Shown here: in pieces, positions 9,407 to 18,244 of the stretch
Position numbering within the stretch: position 1 is the stretch's first letter
How the letters are laid out: every line of letters starts with the position of its first letter
Source: JACDQM01 sp044373315
Lineage (GTDB): Bacteria > Pseudomonadota > Gammaproteobacteria > Burkholderiales > Burkholderiaceae_C
Direction: 5' to 3'
DNA: 64,000 bases
Assembly: GCF_044373315.1 (NCBI RefSeq)
Contig: NZ_JBILQK010000009.1
Span: 1-64,000 of the forward strand
Translations under genes and position numbers: made by a program
The notes under the pieces: generated by a model
Told to the model about the DNA's origin: nothing
The model's database searches: none
Seen by the model: the letters and a program-made list of their open reading frames with translations, nothing else

Positions 9407-9859
9407 TTACTCGGCCTCGGCAACCACCTGAACCGAGACTTCCACCACTACATCAGTGTGCGGAGCCACGTTCACCGGGAACTCGCCCACAGCCTTCAGC
9501 GGGCCATTGGGCATGCGCACTTGAGCCTTGGCGATGGCAAAGCCCATCTTGGTCAGGGCTTCAGCGATGTCGGCATTGGTGACGGAGCCGAACAGGCGGC
9601 CGTCCACGCCAGCCTTCTGGCTGATGCGCACGGTCTTGCCGGTAAGGCTGTCGCCCAGAGCCTGGGCAGCTGCCAGCTTTTCAGCTGCGGCCTTCTCAAG
9701 CTCGGCGCGGCGGGCTTCGAACTCCTTGATCGCGGACTCGGTGGCACGACGTGCCTGCTTGGTCGGGATCAGGAAGTTGCGTGCGTAGCCGTCCTTGACC
9801 TTGACGACGTCGCCCAGGTTGCCAAGGTTAGCCACTTTTTCAAGCAGGATGATTTGCAT
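9407..9859 (-). CDS. rplI: 50S ribosomal protein L9
   Basis: L9 binds 23S rRNA near the L1 stalk and helps maintain reading frame. The product is 150 residues, the usual length, and starts MQIILLEKVANLGNLGDVV, the conserved N-terminal rRNA-binding domain. A long connecting helix (IKEFEARRAELEKAAAEKLA) and the C-terminal domain (LFGSVTNADIAEAL) follow. The ATG at 9859 has GAGGAG 6-7 bases upstream; the frame is open further upstream but that part is non-coding. It is the last ribosomal gene of the rpsF-priB-rpsR-rplI operon. Confidence 0.98.
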   Translation of the reverse strand: MQIILLEKVANLGNLGDVVKVKDGYARNFLIPTKQARRATESAIKEFEARRAELEKAAAEKLAAAQALGDSLTGKTVRISQKAGVDGRLFGSVTNADIAEALTKMGFAIAKAQVRMPNGPLKAVGEFPVNVAPHTDVVVEVSVQVVAEAE

Positions 9860-9872
9860 GATGTGTGACTCC

Positions 9873-10163
9873 TCAGACCTTGTGCTGATCGCTGTACGGC
9901 AGCATGGCCAGGAAGCGAGCACGCTTGATGGCGACAGTCAGCTGACGCTGGAAGAAGGCGCGCGTGCCGGTCAGGCGAGCGGGCGTGATCTTGCCGTTTT
10001 CACCGACGAAGTCGCGCAGCGTGTCGATGTCCTTGTAGTCGATCTGCTCAACACCGGCGACGGTGAAGCGGCAGAAGCGCTTGCGACGGAACAGCAGCGA
10101 TTGTTGGTTACGCTTGGGCTTCTTATCTTTAGAGAAGCGACCTTTACCACGTGGCGGGGGCAT
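9873..10163 (-). CDS. rpsR: 30S ribosomal protein S18
   Basis: S18 is a small basic subunit protein that pairs with S6 on the platform of the 30S subunit. The 96-residue product has the typical core FCRFTVAGVEQIDYKDIDTL and ends in the conserved GTRAFFQRQLTVAIKRARFL with the LPYSD tail. It carries a slightly long Lys/Arg-rich N-terminus (MPPPRGKGRFSKDKKPKR), common in Burkholderiales. It lies 13 bases upstream of rplI and 17 bases downstream of priB. Confidence 0.98.
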   Translation of the reverse strand: MPPPRGKGRFSKDKKPKRNQQSLLFRRKRFCRFTVAGVEQIDYKDIDTLRDFVGENGKITPARLTGTRAFFQRQLTVAIKRARFLAMLPYSDQHKV

Positions 10164-10180
10164 AGTAGACCTCTTTCAAT

Positions 10181-10528
10181 TCAATCCGGATTGTTCGAAC
10201 AAACAGGTGCGGGACCGGGCGTCAGGGCTGTGATGTGAAAGATCACTCCACGACCGTTTCGCATGGCAGCGAGGAAACCTGAAAACAGGGCATTCCCTCC
10301 GACGCCAAGCGACTGAACGCGCTTGCAGATTTCACCGATCGCCACTGCCTTGATTTCCATCGAGACTTTGCGGGGCCTGCCCGCCTCTTGCACCTGGGAT
10401 TCATGCTTCAAGCTGAAATCCAGGGCCGTCTGGCCGGCCGGTGTGTATCTGATCAATCCCAGCTCCAGCAACTGCGCTTGCAAAACCAGTTGATTCAACG
10501 GCTTTGCTTCAACAGCAGCGGAGCTCAC
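10181..10528 (-). CDS. priB: Primosomal replication protein PriB
   Basis: PriB is a single-domain OB-fold protein that binds single-stranded DNA and stabilises PriA-DNA complexes during replication restart. The 115-residue product starts at GTG (10528), contains NQLVLQAQLLELGLIRYTPAG and the SMEIKAVAIGEI strand region expected of the fold, and lies between rpsF and rpsR, which is the diagnostic position for priB. The start is 6 bases from the rpsF stop, so translation is likely coupled. Sequence similarity within this family is low, so position carries much of the evidence. Confidence 0.92.
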   Translation of the reverse strand: MSSAAVEAKPLNQLVLQAQLLELGLIRYTPAGQTALDFSLKHESQVQEAGRPRKVSMEIKAVAIGEICKRVQSLGVGGNALFSGFLAAMRNGRGVIFHITALTPGPAPVCSNNPD

Positions 10529-10534
10529 CAGCTC

Positions 10535-10897
10535 TTAGGCGTTGGCGTCCTGAGGAGCCTTGCGGGCCTCTTCGCGCTCGACGGCCTTCATCATCACCGA
10601 CGGGTTGGTCTCAGCCTTGGGCTTGACCACGGTCAGGTGACGCAGGACGGCGTCGTTGAAGCGGAAGCCAGTCTCGAGCTCAGCCAGAGTTTCCTTGCTG
10701 CACTCGATGTTCAGGCACAGGTAGTGCGCCTTGGCCAGCTTCTGGATCAGGTACGCCAGTTGGCGGCGGCCCCAATCTTCGACGCGATGGACCACACCAC
10801 CACCCGTGGTGATCAGGCCCTTGTAACGCTCCAGCATGGCCGGAACCTGTTCGCTTTGATCCGGATGGATCAGCAGAACGATCTCGTAATGACGCAT
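10535..10897 (-). CDS. rpsF: 30S ribosomal protein S6
   Basis: S6 binds S18 and the central domain of 16S rRNA. The 120-residue product begins MRHYEIVLLIHPDQSEQV and contains the conserved WGRRQLAYLIQKLAKAHY and the RFNDAVLRHLTV strand. The ATG at 10897 has AAGGAG at good spacing; the GTG at 10903 is too close to it. This is the first gene of the operon rpsF-priB-rpsR-rplI. In other bacteria the S6-S18 complex represses its own operon through the leader; the 186-base gap upstream could hold such a site but I did not identify one. Confidence 0.98.
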   Translation of the reverse strand: MRHYEIVLLIHPDQSEQVPAMLERYKGLITTGGGVVHRVEDWGRRQLAYLIQKLAKAHYLCLNIECSKETLAELETGFRFNDAVLRHLTVVKPKAETNPSVMMKAVEREEARKAPQDANA

Positions 10898-11083
10898 AAA
10901 CACTCCTTGTGGGTTCCAGGTCTGGCGCCAGCCGGAGGATTCCTGCCGCGTTCAACCCGAGGAAGCCGTCCCACAGCGTCAAAAGTCGTGGGTACGGCAA
11001 GGGAAAGCCCGCGATTGTAGCGCGAGCGAAAGAAATGAGCCAGAACTATCTCGGCACTGCGCCCAGGGCCGCGTCGGACCGGA

Positions 11084-13183
11084 TCACAGCCCCGGCGGCC
11101 TGCGCAATCGATCGACCAACTCCGCTTCAGCGCCACGGGTTGGCGGTGTCAGAAGGCTGACGACCACGATCGCGGCAAAGCTGGCCGGCACGCTGAACAG
11201 CCCCGCCGAGATGGGTTGAATGCCCCACCAGAGCTCCGGACTGCCAGCCAACCCCAGAGCCGCGCGCAACCAAGGCTGGGTGACCGCCATGTAGTAAGCC
11301 GTCAAGCCCATTCCGACGAGCATTCCCGCCAGAGCACCCCATCGATTCGCGCGCTTCCAGAACACGCCGAGCACCAGGACCGGGAACAAGGCCGCACCGG
11401 CAAAGGAGAATGCCGCCGCGACCAGGAACAGAATGTCAGCCGGTTTCTGTGCCGCCACTGCAGCCGCCGCCAAGGCCGTGAGCATCAACAAGGCTTTCGA
11501 GATGGTGACGCGCGTTCCGGTTGTCGCCGCCGGGTTGATGACGCGGTAGTAGACATCATGGGACAACGATGCCGAAATTGTGAGCAGCAATCCGTCAGCC
11601 GTCGAAAGCGCTGCGGCCAAGCCCCCTGCTGCAACCATGCCCGACACCACATAGGGAAGGCCGGCAAGCTCGGGGGTCGCTAGCATCACGATATCGCCAC
11701 CTATGCTCATCTCGCCCAACTGAAGGATGCCGTCGCCATTGATGTCGCTGACAGACAGCAAGGCCGGATCGACCCGTGCCCATTGGGCGATCCAGGAAGG
11801 AAGCTGGTTGAACGGCGTACCCACCAAGGTACCAAACACCTCGAACTTGACCATCACGGCCAATGCCGGCGCGGTGATGTAGAGCAGGCCGATGAAGAGC
11901 AGCGACCATCCGACCGACTCCCGAGCCTCGCGCACCGACGGTGTGGTGTAGAAGCGCGTCAGGATGTGCGGCAGCCCCGCGGTCCCCACCATCAGGCAGA
12001 ACACAAGCGCCAGGAAATTGCGCCTGGCTTCGTCAAAGATCTGCTGCTCAGCGGGCGTGCCGTCCGGGTCGCCGGCGAACTGCTGCGCATGGGGCGGCAT
12101 GCCGGCCAGCGGCTTGGCCCGGGCCTCATCGCTCGCCTTCTGGCGCTGCCAAAGCTCCCGGGCCTCATCGACGGTGCGCGGCATCAGTGCCAGCCGCTTC
12201 TCGGCCGCCTGGATCTGTGCCAGAGGGGCGTCTTCGGCCTTGAGCCGGGCCACTTGGCGCTGCGCTTCCAGCCGCTCTTGAGCCAGCGAACCGGGAACAT
12301 CCTCAAGCTTGCGACCGAGCGCCTTGGCCCGCTCCTCCAGCATCTGGATGACCTCCTGCTCCTTCGGGTCGACGACCAGACCGCGCTCGAGCTCGGTGAT
12401 CTTCTGAACCTGATGCCCGTACACCGCCTGAGGCAGGGGTGATCCGGTCTGCTTGACCGACAGCCACACCACCGGAGCAAGGTAGGCGACGATCAGAATG
12501 ATGTACTGAGCCACCTGCGTCCAGGTGACGGCGCGCATGCCCCCAAGGAACGAGCAGACCAGCACGCCGCCCAGCCCGACGAAGACACCGATCTCGAAGG
12601 TCAGGCCAGACAGGCGCGTCGTGATCAGACCGATGCCATAGATCTGGGCCACAACGTAGATGAAGGAACACAGAATGGCCGCGAACGCCGCCATCAGGCG
12701 CACCGCGTGACTGCCGTAGCGATCACCGAGGAAGTCCGGCACGGTGAACTGTCCGAATTGCCGAAGATAGGGTGCCAGGCCCAGCGCAACCAGGCAAAAG
12801 CCTCCCGTCCAACCCAGCACAAAGGCCAAGCCGCCGTAGCCTGACAGGTAGAGCGTGCCGGCCATGCCGATGAACGAAGCCGCACTCATCCAGTCGGCGC
12901 CGCTGGCCATGCCGTTGTAGACAGCTGGCACACGACGGCCGGCCACGTAGTATTCGGCAGCATCGGTCGTGCGACTCAGCACCCCGATGCAGGCATAGAC
13001 AGCGACCGTGGCAAACAAGAAGCTGAAGCCAATCCAGGACTTGGACATGCCCATCCGCTCCAGCAGCGCAAGCACGACCACGAACGCCACGAAGCCCAGC
13101 GTGTACCAGGCATAGATGCGATTGAGCTTGGACTTCAGGCTGCGGTTCGCAGGTGAAGCAGGGACGGTGTTCTTTCGGGTCAC
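11084..13183 (-). CDS. Sodium:solute symporter, VC_2705-like (SSS family)
   Basis: This is a 699-residue inner-membrane Na+/solute symporter. The SSS core is seen in the first helices, AEYYVAGRRVPAVYNGMAS, and SGADWMSAASFIGMAG. Two extra segments stand out: a charged coiled-coil-like stretch at about 255-390, between helices, and an EF-hand-like loop at 480-491 (D480, N482, D484, G485, I486, Q488, E491). Together with the length this points to the VC_2705 subfamily. Substrate unknown; acetate or other carboxylates are family guesses. The GTG start is 8 bases after GGGGAG. The small DUF4212 partner often found next to such genes is absent here. Confidence 0.85.
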   Translation of the reverse strand: MTRKNTVPASPANRSLKSKLNRIYAWYTLGFVAFVVVLALLERMGMSKSWIGFSFLFATVAVYACIGVLSRTTDAAEYYVAGRRVPAVYNGMASGADWMSAASFIGMAGTLYLSGYGGLAFVLGWTGGFCLVALGLAPYLRQFGQFTVPDFLGDRYGSHAVRLMAAFAAILCSFIYVVAQIYGIGLITTRLSGLTFEIGVFVGLGGVLVCSFLGGMRAVTWTQVAQYIILIVAYLAPVVWLSVKQTGSPLPQAVYGHQVQKITELERGLVVDPKEQEVIQMLEERAKALGRKLEDVPGSLAQERLEAQRQVARLKAEDAPLAQIQAAEKRLALMPRTVDEARELWQRQKASDEARAKPLAGMPPHAQQFAGDPDGTPAEQQIFDEARRNFLALVFCLMVGTAGLPHILTRFYTTPSVREARESVGWSLLFIGLLYITAPALAVMVKFEVFGTLVGTPFNQLPSWIAQWARVDPALLSVSDINGDGILQLGEMSIGGDIVMLATPELAGLPYVVSGMVAAGGLAAALSTADGLLLTISASLSHDVYYRVINPAATTGTRVTISKALLMLTALAAAAVAAQKPADILFLVAAAFSFAGAALFPVLVLGVFWKRANRWGALAGMLVGMGLTAYYMAVTQPWLRAALGLAGSPELWWGIQPISAGLFSVPASFAAIVVVSLLTPPTRGAEAELVDRLRRPPGL

Positions 13184-13264
13184 GCGCTAGTCTCCCCTGC
13201 CTGCGCACCTACGGGCACCCGGGCTTGTACGGGCTGCGCATCAGCCGTGGGATGCGTTCAGACG

Positions 13265-13326
13265 ACAAAGGCCCGCCGAGGCGGGCCCAAAGTCTTGGCC
13301 GGCGCAGGGCAGGCCCTGGGCGCCGG
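13265..13326 (-). terminator. Two strong hairpins downstream of ppsA
   Basis: Read on the minus strand, a long imperfect hairpin (13326-13297, outer stem GCCGGCGC/GCGCCGGC with an inner 5-bp stem) is followed by a perfect 8-bp stem (13287-13270, GGCCCGCC/GGCGGGCC) and then TTTGTCGTC. This is a plausible terminator for ppsA transcripts; the T-tract is short. Confidence 0.55.
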
Positions 13327-13384
13327 CTCAGCATTACAGGCCGTACCGGCCGCGCAGGACGCAGCCGGTTCTTCACTTCGCGTC

Positions 13385-13406
13385 AGACCAGCCGCAGGGC
13401 TGGTCT
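13385..13406 (-). repeat. 9-bp inverted repeat just after ppsA
   Basis: AGACCAGCC and GGCTGGTCT flank GCAG, forming a hairpin 11 bases beyond the ppsA stop. It lacks a T-tract. It may stabilise the 3' end of the ppsA transcript. The rest of the 13184-13417 gap holds the two hairpins at 13270-13326 and, presumably, the symporter promoter, which I could not identify. Confidence 0.5.
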
Positions 13407-13417
13407 TCGGTCGCGGT

Positions 13418-15826
13418 TCAGCGCTTGGCCAGACGTTGCCAGGTTTCGATGACTGTGTCGGGATTCAGCGAGATCGACACGATGCCCTCTTCAGCCAACC
13501 AATCGGCGAAATCCGGATGGTCGCTGGGGCCCTGGCCGCAGATGCCGATGTACTTGCCGGTCGCGCGGCAGGCCGTGATGGCACGCGAGATCAAGGCCTT
13601 GACGGCCGGATCGCGCTCATCAAAGTCACCGGCCAGTTGCTCCAGGCCTGAATCGCGATCCAGGCCCAGGGTCAGTTGGGTCAGGTCGTTCGAGCCAATC
13701 GACATGCCGTCGAAATGCTCCAGGAAGGACTCGGCCAGGATGGCATTGCTCGGCACTTCGCACATCATGATGATGCGCAGACCGTCTTGACCACCGGTGG
13801 CGGCGCGCTTGAGGCCGCGCTCGGCCAGCATGGCGACCACGCGCTCAGCCTGCCTGACAGTACGCACAAAGGGCACCATGATTTCGACATTGGTCAGGCC
13901 CATGTCATTGCGCACCCGCTTGAGGGCTTCGCACTCCATCGCGAAGGCGTCCGAGAACTCGCCACTGATGTAGCGCGACGCGCCGCGGAAGCCCAGCATC
14001 GGGTTCTCTTCATCGGGCTCGTAGCGCGAACCGCCGATCAGCTTGCGGTACTCATTGCTCTTGAAGTCCGACAGACGCACGATCACCGGGCGCGGGAAGA
14101 ACGCTGCCGCAATGGTCGCAATGCCCTCAACCAGCTTGTCCACGTAGAAGGCGCGCGGCGACGCGTGGCCTCGCGCCACCGACTCGACCGCCTTCTTCAG
14201 ATCGGCATCGATGTTCGGATAGTCGAGGATCGCCTTCGGGTGGACGCCGATATTGTTGTTGATGATGAACTCAAGGCGGGCCAGGCCCACGCCCGCGCTG
14301 GGCATCTGCGCGAAGTTGAAGGCCAGCTGCGGATTGCCGACGTTCATCATGATCTTGATCGGGCAATACGGCAGTTCGCCGCGATGCACCTCGCTGACCT
14401 CGGTCTCCAGCAGTCCGTCGTAGATGTGGCCAGTGTCGCCCTCGGAGCAGGCCACCGTGACCAGCTGTCCGTCCTTCAGCGTCTCAGTGGCATCACCGCA
14501 ACCCACCACCGCCGGAATGCCCAACTCGCGCGCGATGATGGCGGCGTGGCAGGTGCGTCCGCCGCGGTTGGTCACGATAGCAGCGGCGCGCTTCATCACC
14601 GGTTCCCAATTGGGGTCGGTCATGTCTGTCACCAGCACGTCGCCAGGCTGCACGCGGTCCATTTCAGAAATGCTGTGGACGATGCGCACCGGGCCAGTGC
14701 CGATCTTCTGACCAATCGCGCGGCCTTCGGCCAGCACGGCGCTGTGGCCCTTGAGCTTGTAGCTGTGCTCGACCTGGCCTTCCGCCTGGCTCTTAACCGT
14801 CTCGGGACGCGCTTGCAGGATATAGAGCTTGCCGTCGATGCCGTCGCGGCCCCATTCGATGTCCATCGGTCGGCCATAGTGCTGCTCGATGATCAGCGCA
14901 TAACGGGACAGTTCAATGACCTCATCGTCAAGCAGCGAGTAGCGGTTGCGCGCCTCCGGCACCGTGTCCACGGTCTTCACCAGCTTGCCGCTGGCAGCCT
15001 TCTCTTCCGGCGTGGAAAACTCCATGCGGATCAGCTTGGAACCCAGGTTGCGGCGGATGATGGGCAGCTTGCCGCGCTGCAGCGCCGGCTTGTGCACATA
15101 GAACTCGTCCGGATTCACCGCGCCCTGCACCACCGTCTCACCCAGGCCGTAGCTGGAGGTGATGAAGACCACGTCCTTGAAGCCGCTCTCGGTGTCGATG
15201 GTGAACATCACGCCGGCCGAGCCCAGGTCGGAGCGCACCATGCGCTGCACACCGGCCGACAGCGCCACTTCGCTGTGAGCAAAGCCCTTGTGGACGCGGT
15301 AGCTGATCGCGCGGTCGTTGTAGAGGGAGGCAAAGACCTCCTTCATCTTGTGCAGCACTTCCTCGATGCCGTGCACGTTCAGGAAGGTCTCCTGCTGGCC
15401 GGCAAAGGATGCATCGGGCAGGTCTTCGGCAGTCGCCGACGAGCGCACCGCAAACGTCGCATCCGGGTTGTCAGCCGTCAGCTGCGCAAAGGAACTGCGG
15501 ATCTGCGCCTCGAGATCGGCCGGGAAAGGCTGTGCCTCCAGCCAGCCGCGGATCTCGGCACCGGCCTCGGCCAGCGCGCGCACATCGTCGGTATTCAGCG
15601 TGGACAGTCGTGCGGCAATCCGCGCATCCAGACCCTCGTACTTGAGGAACTCGCGGAAGGCATGGGCGGTGGTGGCAAAGCCACCGGGAACGCGCACGCC
15701 CGAGGCGTCGAGTTGCGAGATCATTTCGCCGAGGCTGGCGTTCTTGCCGCCAACCACCTCGACGTCCGACATTCTCAAATTCTCAAAGGGGACGACCAGG
15801 GCGGTCGGCTCGAAGCGAGAGGACAT
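13418..15826 (-). CDS. ppsA: Phosphoenolpyruvate synthase (pyruvate, water dikinase)
   Basis: PpsA converts pyruvate and ATP to phosphoenolpyruvate, AMP and phosphate, a gluconeogenic step. The 802-residue product (E. coli 792) starts with the ATP-grasp domain (SDVEVVGGKNASLGEM). The phospho-histidine swivel domain has GGRTCHAAIIARELGIPAVV, and the C-terminal PEP-binding barrel ends in GICGQGPSDHPDFADWL. I used the ATG at 15826, preceded by CGGAG; the frame is open upstream but encodes nothing like PpsA. The divergent ppsR gene encodes its regulatory kinase/phosphorylase. Confidence 0.98.
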   Translation of the reverse strand: MSSRFEPTALVVPFENLRMSDVEVVGGKNASLGEMISQLDASGVRVPGGFATTAHAFREFLKYEGLDARIAARLSTLNTDDVRALAEAGAEIRGWLEAQPFPADLEAQIRSSFAQLTADNPDATFAVRSSATAEDLPDASFAGQQETFLNVHGIEEVLHKMKEVFASLYNDRAISYRVHKGFAHSEVALSAGVQRMVRSDLGSAGVMFTIDTESGFKDVVFITSSYGLGETVVQGAVNPDEFYVHKPALQRGKLPIIRRNLGSKLIRMEFSTPEEKAASGKLVKTVDTVPEARNRYSLLDDEVIELSRYALIIEQHYGRPMDIEWGRDGIDGKLYILQARPETVKSQAEGQVEHSYKLKGHSAVLAEGRAIGQKIGTGPVRIVHSISEMDRVQPGDVLVTDMTDPNWEPVMKRAAAIVTNRGGRTCHAAIIARELGIPAVVGCGDATETLKDGQLVTVACSEGDTGHIYDGLLETEVSEVHRGELPYCPIKIMMNVGNPQLAFNFAQMPSAGVGLARLEFIINNNIGVHPKAILDYPNIDADLKKAVESVARGHASPRAFYVDKLVEGIATIAAAFFPRPVIVRLSDFKSNEYRKLIGGSRYEPDEENPMLGFRGASRYISGEFSDAFAMECEALKRVRNDMGLTNVEIMVPFVRTVRQAERVVAMLAERGLKRAATGGQDGLRIIMMCEVPSNAILAESFLEHFDGMSIGSNDLTQLTLGLDRDSGLEQLAGDFDERDPAVKALISRAITACRATGKYIGICGQGPSDHPDFADWLAEEGIVSISLNPDTVIETWQRLAKR

Positions 15827-15994
15827 GGGAAAACTCCGTGATGTTGAAAAACTGGGGTTCCCGATGCTCGCCACACAGGCGCAGCATCCACGACACGCAG
15901 CACCGTCCGGCCATTTCTGGATTCTTGTCGGAGGCTGGGGGCTTGCATCGTTTGTCGAGGGCTGGTTGCAGGGAATTCTACGGGCAAGCCCACT

Positions 15995-16000
15995 TATGAT
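15995..16000 (+). promoter_or_regulatory. Possible -10 element for ppsR
   Basis: TATGAT lies 27 bases before the ppsR start in the 201-base divergent gap between ppsA and ppsR. I see no convincing -35 at 16-18 bases, and no clear ppsA promoter on the other strand, so this is only a candidate. Confidence 0.3.
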
Positions 16001-16027
16001 GCCCAAAGACTCCTGAGCAGCCCGACC

Positions 16028-16849
16028 ATGCCTCATCGCACCGTGTACTTTGTCTCGGACGGCACCGGCATTACCGCCGAGACCTTTGGCAATTCCATAC
16101 TGGCCCAGTTCCCGGCCAAGCCGCGCCACGTCCGCCGCCCCTTCATCGACAGCGCCGAGAAGGCCTACGCCTTGGTGCGCGAGATCAACGAGACAGGCGA
16201 GCGCGAAGGCACTCGCGCCATCGTCTTCGCCACCCTGGTTGACCGCGAGGTGCTGCGCATCGTGCGCGAGCACTGCAAGGGCAAGGTGCTGGACATGTTC
16301 GGCACCTTCATCGAGCCACTGGAAGAAGAATTCGCCGTCAAGAGCAACCACCGCGTCGGCCGCTTCTCCGATGTGGCACGCAGCCAGGAGTACCACGACC
16401 GCATCGAGGCGATCAACTTCTCGCTGGCGCATGACGATGGCCAATCGGCCCGCAACCTAGCCGCTGCGGACGTGATCCTGGTCGGCGTGAGCCGCTGTGG
16501 CAAGACGCCGACGTCGCTGTACCTGGCGATGCAGCACGGCATCAAGGCCGCCAACTACCCGCTGATCCCGGACGACTTCGAGCGCAACAAGCTGCCCACC
16601 GCGCTGATCGAACACCGGCGCAAATGCTTCGGCCTGACCATCGACCCCGAACGCCTCTCGCAGATCCGCAACGAACGCCGCCCCGGCAGCAAGTACGCCG
16701 CCATCGAGAACTGCCGCTACGAGGTCAACGAGGCCGAAGCCATGATGAAGCGCGATGGCATCGCGTGGCTCTCGTCGACGCACAAATCCATCGAAGAGAT
16801 CGCGACCACCATCCTGCGCGACATCCGACCGGACCGCCTCATCTACTGA
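16028..16849 (+). CDS. ppsR: Pyruvate, water dikinase regulatory protein (DUF299, PSRP family)
   Basis: PpsR is a bifunctional enzyme that inactivates PpsA by ADP-dependent phosphorylation and reactivates it by phosphate-dependent dephosphorylation. The 273-residue product starts HRTVYFVSDGTGITAETFG and has the family P-loop VGVSRCGKTPTSLYLA at about 152-167. Length is normal. It is divergent from ppsA, its target, the usual arrangement in proteobacteria. Its last 11 bases overlap the end of the convergent RNA methyltransferase gene. Confidence 0.96.
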   Translation: MPHRTVYFVSDGTGITAETFGNSILAQFPAKPRHVRRPFIDSAEKAYALVREINETGEREGTRAIVFATLVDREVLRIVREHCKGKVLDMFGTFIEPLEEEFAVKSNHRVGRFSDVARSQEYHDRIEAINFSLAHDDGQSARNLAAADVILVGVSRCGKTPTSLYLAMQHGIKAANYPLIPDDFERNKLPTALIEHRRKCFGLTIDPERLSQIRNERRPGSKYAAIENCRYEVNEAEAMMKRDGIAWLSSTHKSIEEIATTILRDIRPDRLIY

Positions 16850-17618
16850 GCCGCTGCAGCGCGCTCTCGTAAAGACAGATCGCTGCGGCCGCGCCGACGT
16901 TGAGCGACTCCTCACCGCCCGGTTGCGGAATACCCACCGTCAGCGTGCAGCGCTGCATCAAGTCCGGCTGCACGCCCTGCCCCTCGTGGCCCATCACCCA
17001 GGCGCAGGGGCTGGGCAGCAGCAACTGATGCAGCTGCTTGTCGGCATGCGAGCTGGTGGCCACCAAGGGCAGCTGCAGCGCGTCCAGATCCTCAGGCGCC
17101 AGGCCCTCGACCAAGTGCAGCCCAAAGTGAGCACCCATACCGGCGCGCAGCACCTTAGGGCTCCACAGCGCGGCCGTGCCCTTGAGCGCCAGCACCTGGC
17201 GAAAGCCCATCGCCGCAGCGCTGCGCAGGATGGTGCCCACATTGCCGGCATCCTGCAGCCGGTCCAGCACCACCGAATCCTGGCCTGGCTGCAAGACCCG
17301 GCCGGCATCGAGCGGCACCTCGAAGCCCAGCTGCGCTGGCGATTCAAGCCCGCTGATGCTCTTGAACAAAGCCACCGGCACGACCAGCACCTTGGGCGCC
17401 GCTTCGGCCAGCATGCGCAGTGCAGGATCGGCCATGGCAGCCTCGGTGATCACCGCCAGGCTAACCGCATGGCCGCGCTGCAGGCAAGCGCGCATCAGGT
17501 GATCGCCCTCCAGCCACACCGTGCCTAGCTTGCGGTAGGCGCTGCCATCCTGGCTGAGCTTGCGCAGGCGCTGCAGCACCGGGTTGTCGCGCGAACTGAT
17601 GTGAAGAAGCTGAGTCAT
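16839..17618 (-). CDS. TrmH/SpoU-family RNA 2'-O-methyltransferase
   Basis: This 259-residue protein carries the three SPOUT motifs in order: DRLQDAGNVGTILRSAAAMG, WVMGHEGQGV, and VGIPQPGGEESLNVGAAAAI. They build the knotted SAM site. The N-terminal SpoU substrate-binding region precedes them. It most probably methylates a ribose in rRNA or tRNA; the exact target cannot be told from sequence. The start overlaps the rnhB stop by ATGA, so it is the last gene of the lpx-rnhB cluster. Its end overlaps convergent ppsR by 11 bases. Confidence 0.92.
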   Translation of the reverse strand: MTQLLHISSRDNPVLQRLRKLSQDGSAYRKLGTVWLEGDHLMRACLQRGHAVSLAVITEAAMADPALRMLAEAAPKVLVVPVALFKSISGLESPAQLGFEVPLDAGRVLQPGQDSVVLDRLQDAGNVGTILRSAAAMGFRQVLALKGTAALWSPKVLRAGMGAHFGLHLVEGLAPEDLDALQLPLVATSSHADKQLHQLLLPSPCAWVMGHEGQGVQPDLMQRCTLTVGIPQPGGEESLNVGAAAAICLYESALQRLSR

Positions 17619-18244
17619 CGCGTGTTCTCCAGCAGCTGCCGCACCGGCCCGAAGCTGCGCCGGTGCCAGGCCGTGAGGCCATGCTCGCGCAGCGCCTGCA
17701 GGTGCTCAGGCGAGGGATAGCCCTTGTGCTTGGCGAAACCATATTCGGGATGCAGCTCGTGCATCGCCAAACATTGCCGATCACGCGTGACCTTGGCCAG
17801 GATCGAGGCTGCCGAAATCGCCTGCACCTTCGAATCCCCTTTGACGATGGCCTCGGCCGGAATCTTCAGCACCGGCAGGCGGTTGCCGTCCACCAGCACC
17901 TTGGCAGGCTTCAGACGCAGGCCCTCGACGGCACGGCGCATCGCCAGCAGCGTGGCCTGAAGAATATTGAGCGCGTCGATCTCCTCGACACTGGCCTCGG
18001 CGATGCAGCAGCACAGCGCCTTAGCCCTGATCTCATCGAACAGGCGCTCACGCTTCTTCTCGGTCAGGACCTTGGAATCCGCCAAGCCCTTGATCGGGTG
18101 CAGATCGTCGAGGATGACCGCTGCCGCGACAACCGGGCCGGCCAAGGGGCCGCGGCCAGCCTCGTCCACGCCGGCCATCAGGCCGGGCACGTCCCAGGAC
18201 AGGCCCAGCTGCTCAGGCACGGCCAAGGACTTGCGCGATCGCAT
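17615..18244 (-). CDS. rnhB: Ribonuclease HII
   Basis: RNase HII cuts RNA in RNA-DNA hybrids and removes single ribonucleotides from DNA. Using the ATG at 18244 the product is 209 residues, close to the E. coli enzyme (198). The metal-binding motif GVDEAGRGPLAGPVV has D27 and E28; further conserved parts are LADSKVLTEKKRE and QAISAASILAKVTRD. The chosen start lies 32 bases inside the lpxB end, so translation is probably coupled; a GTG at 18219 is an alternative start. The lpxB-rnhB order is standard in proteobacteria. Confidence 0.95.
   Translation of the reverse strand: MRSRKSLAVPEQLGLSWDVPGLMAGVDEAGRGPLAGPVVAAAVILDDLHPIKGLADSKVLTEKKRERLFDEIRAKALCCCIAEASVEEIDALNILQATLLAMRRAVEGLRLKPAKVLVDGNRLPVLKIPAEAIVKGDSKVQAISAASILAKVTRDRQCLAMHELHPEYGFAKHKGYPSPEHLQALREHGLTAWHRRSFGPVRQLLENTR

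Noticed and set aside
13676..15841. 721-codon open frame antisense to ppsA
   Set aside because: It mirrors the ppsA codon phase, encodes His/Arg/Gln-rich sequence with no domain, and disappears where ppsA ends; a GC-bias shadow.
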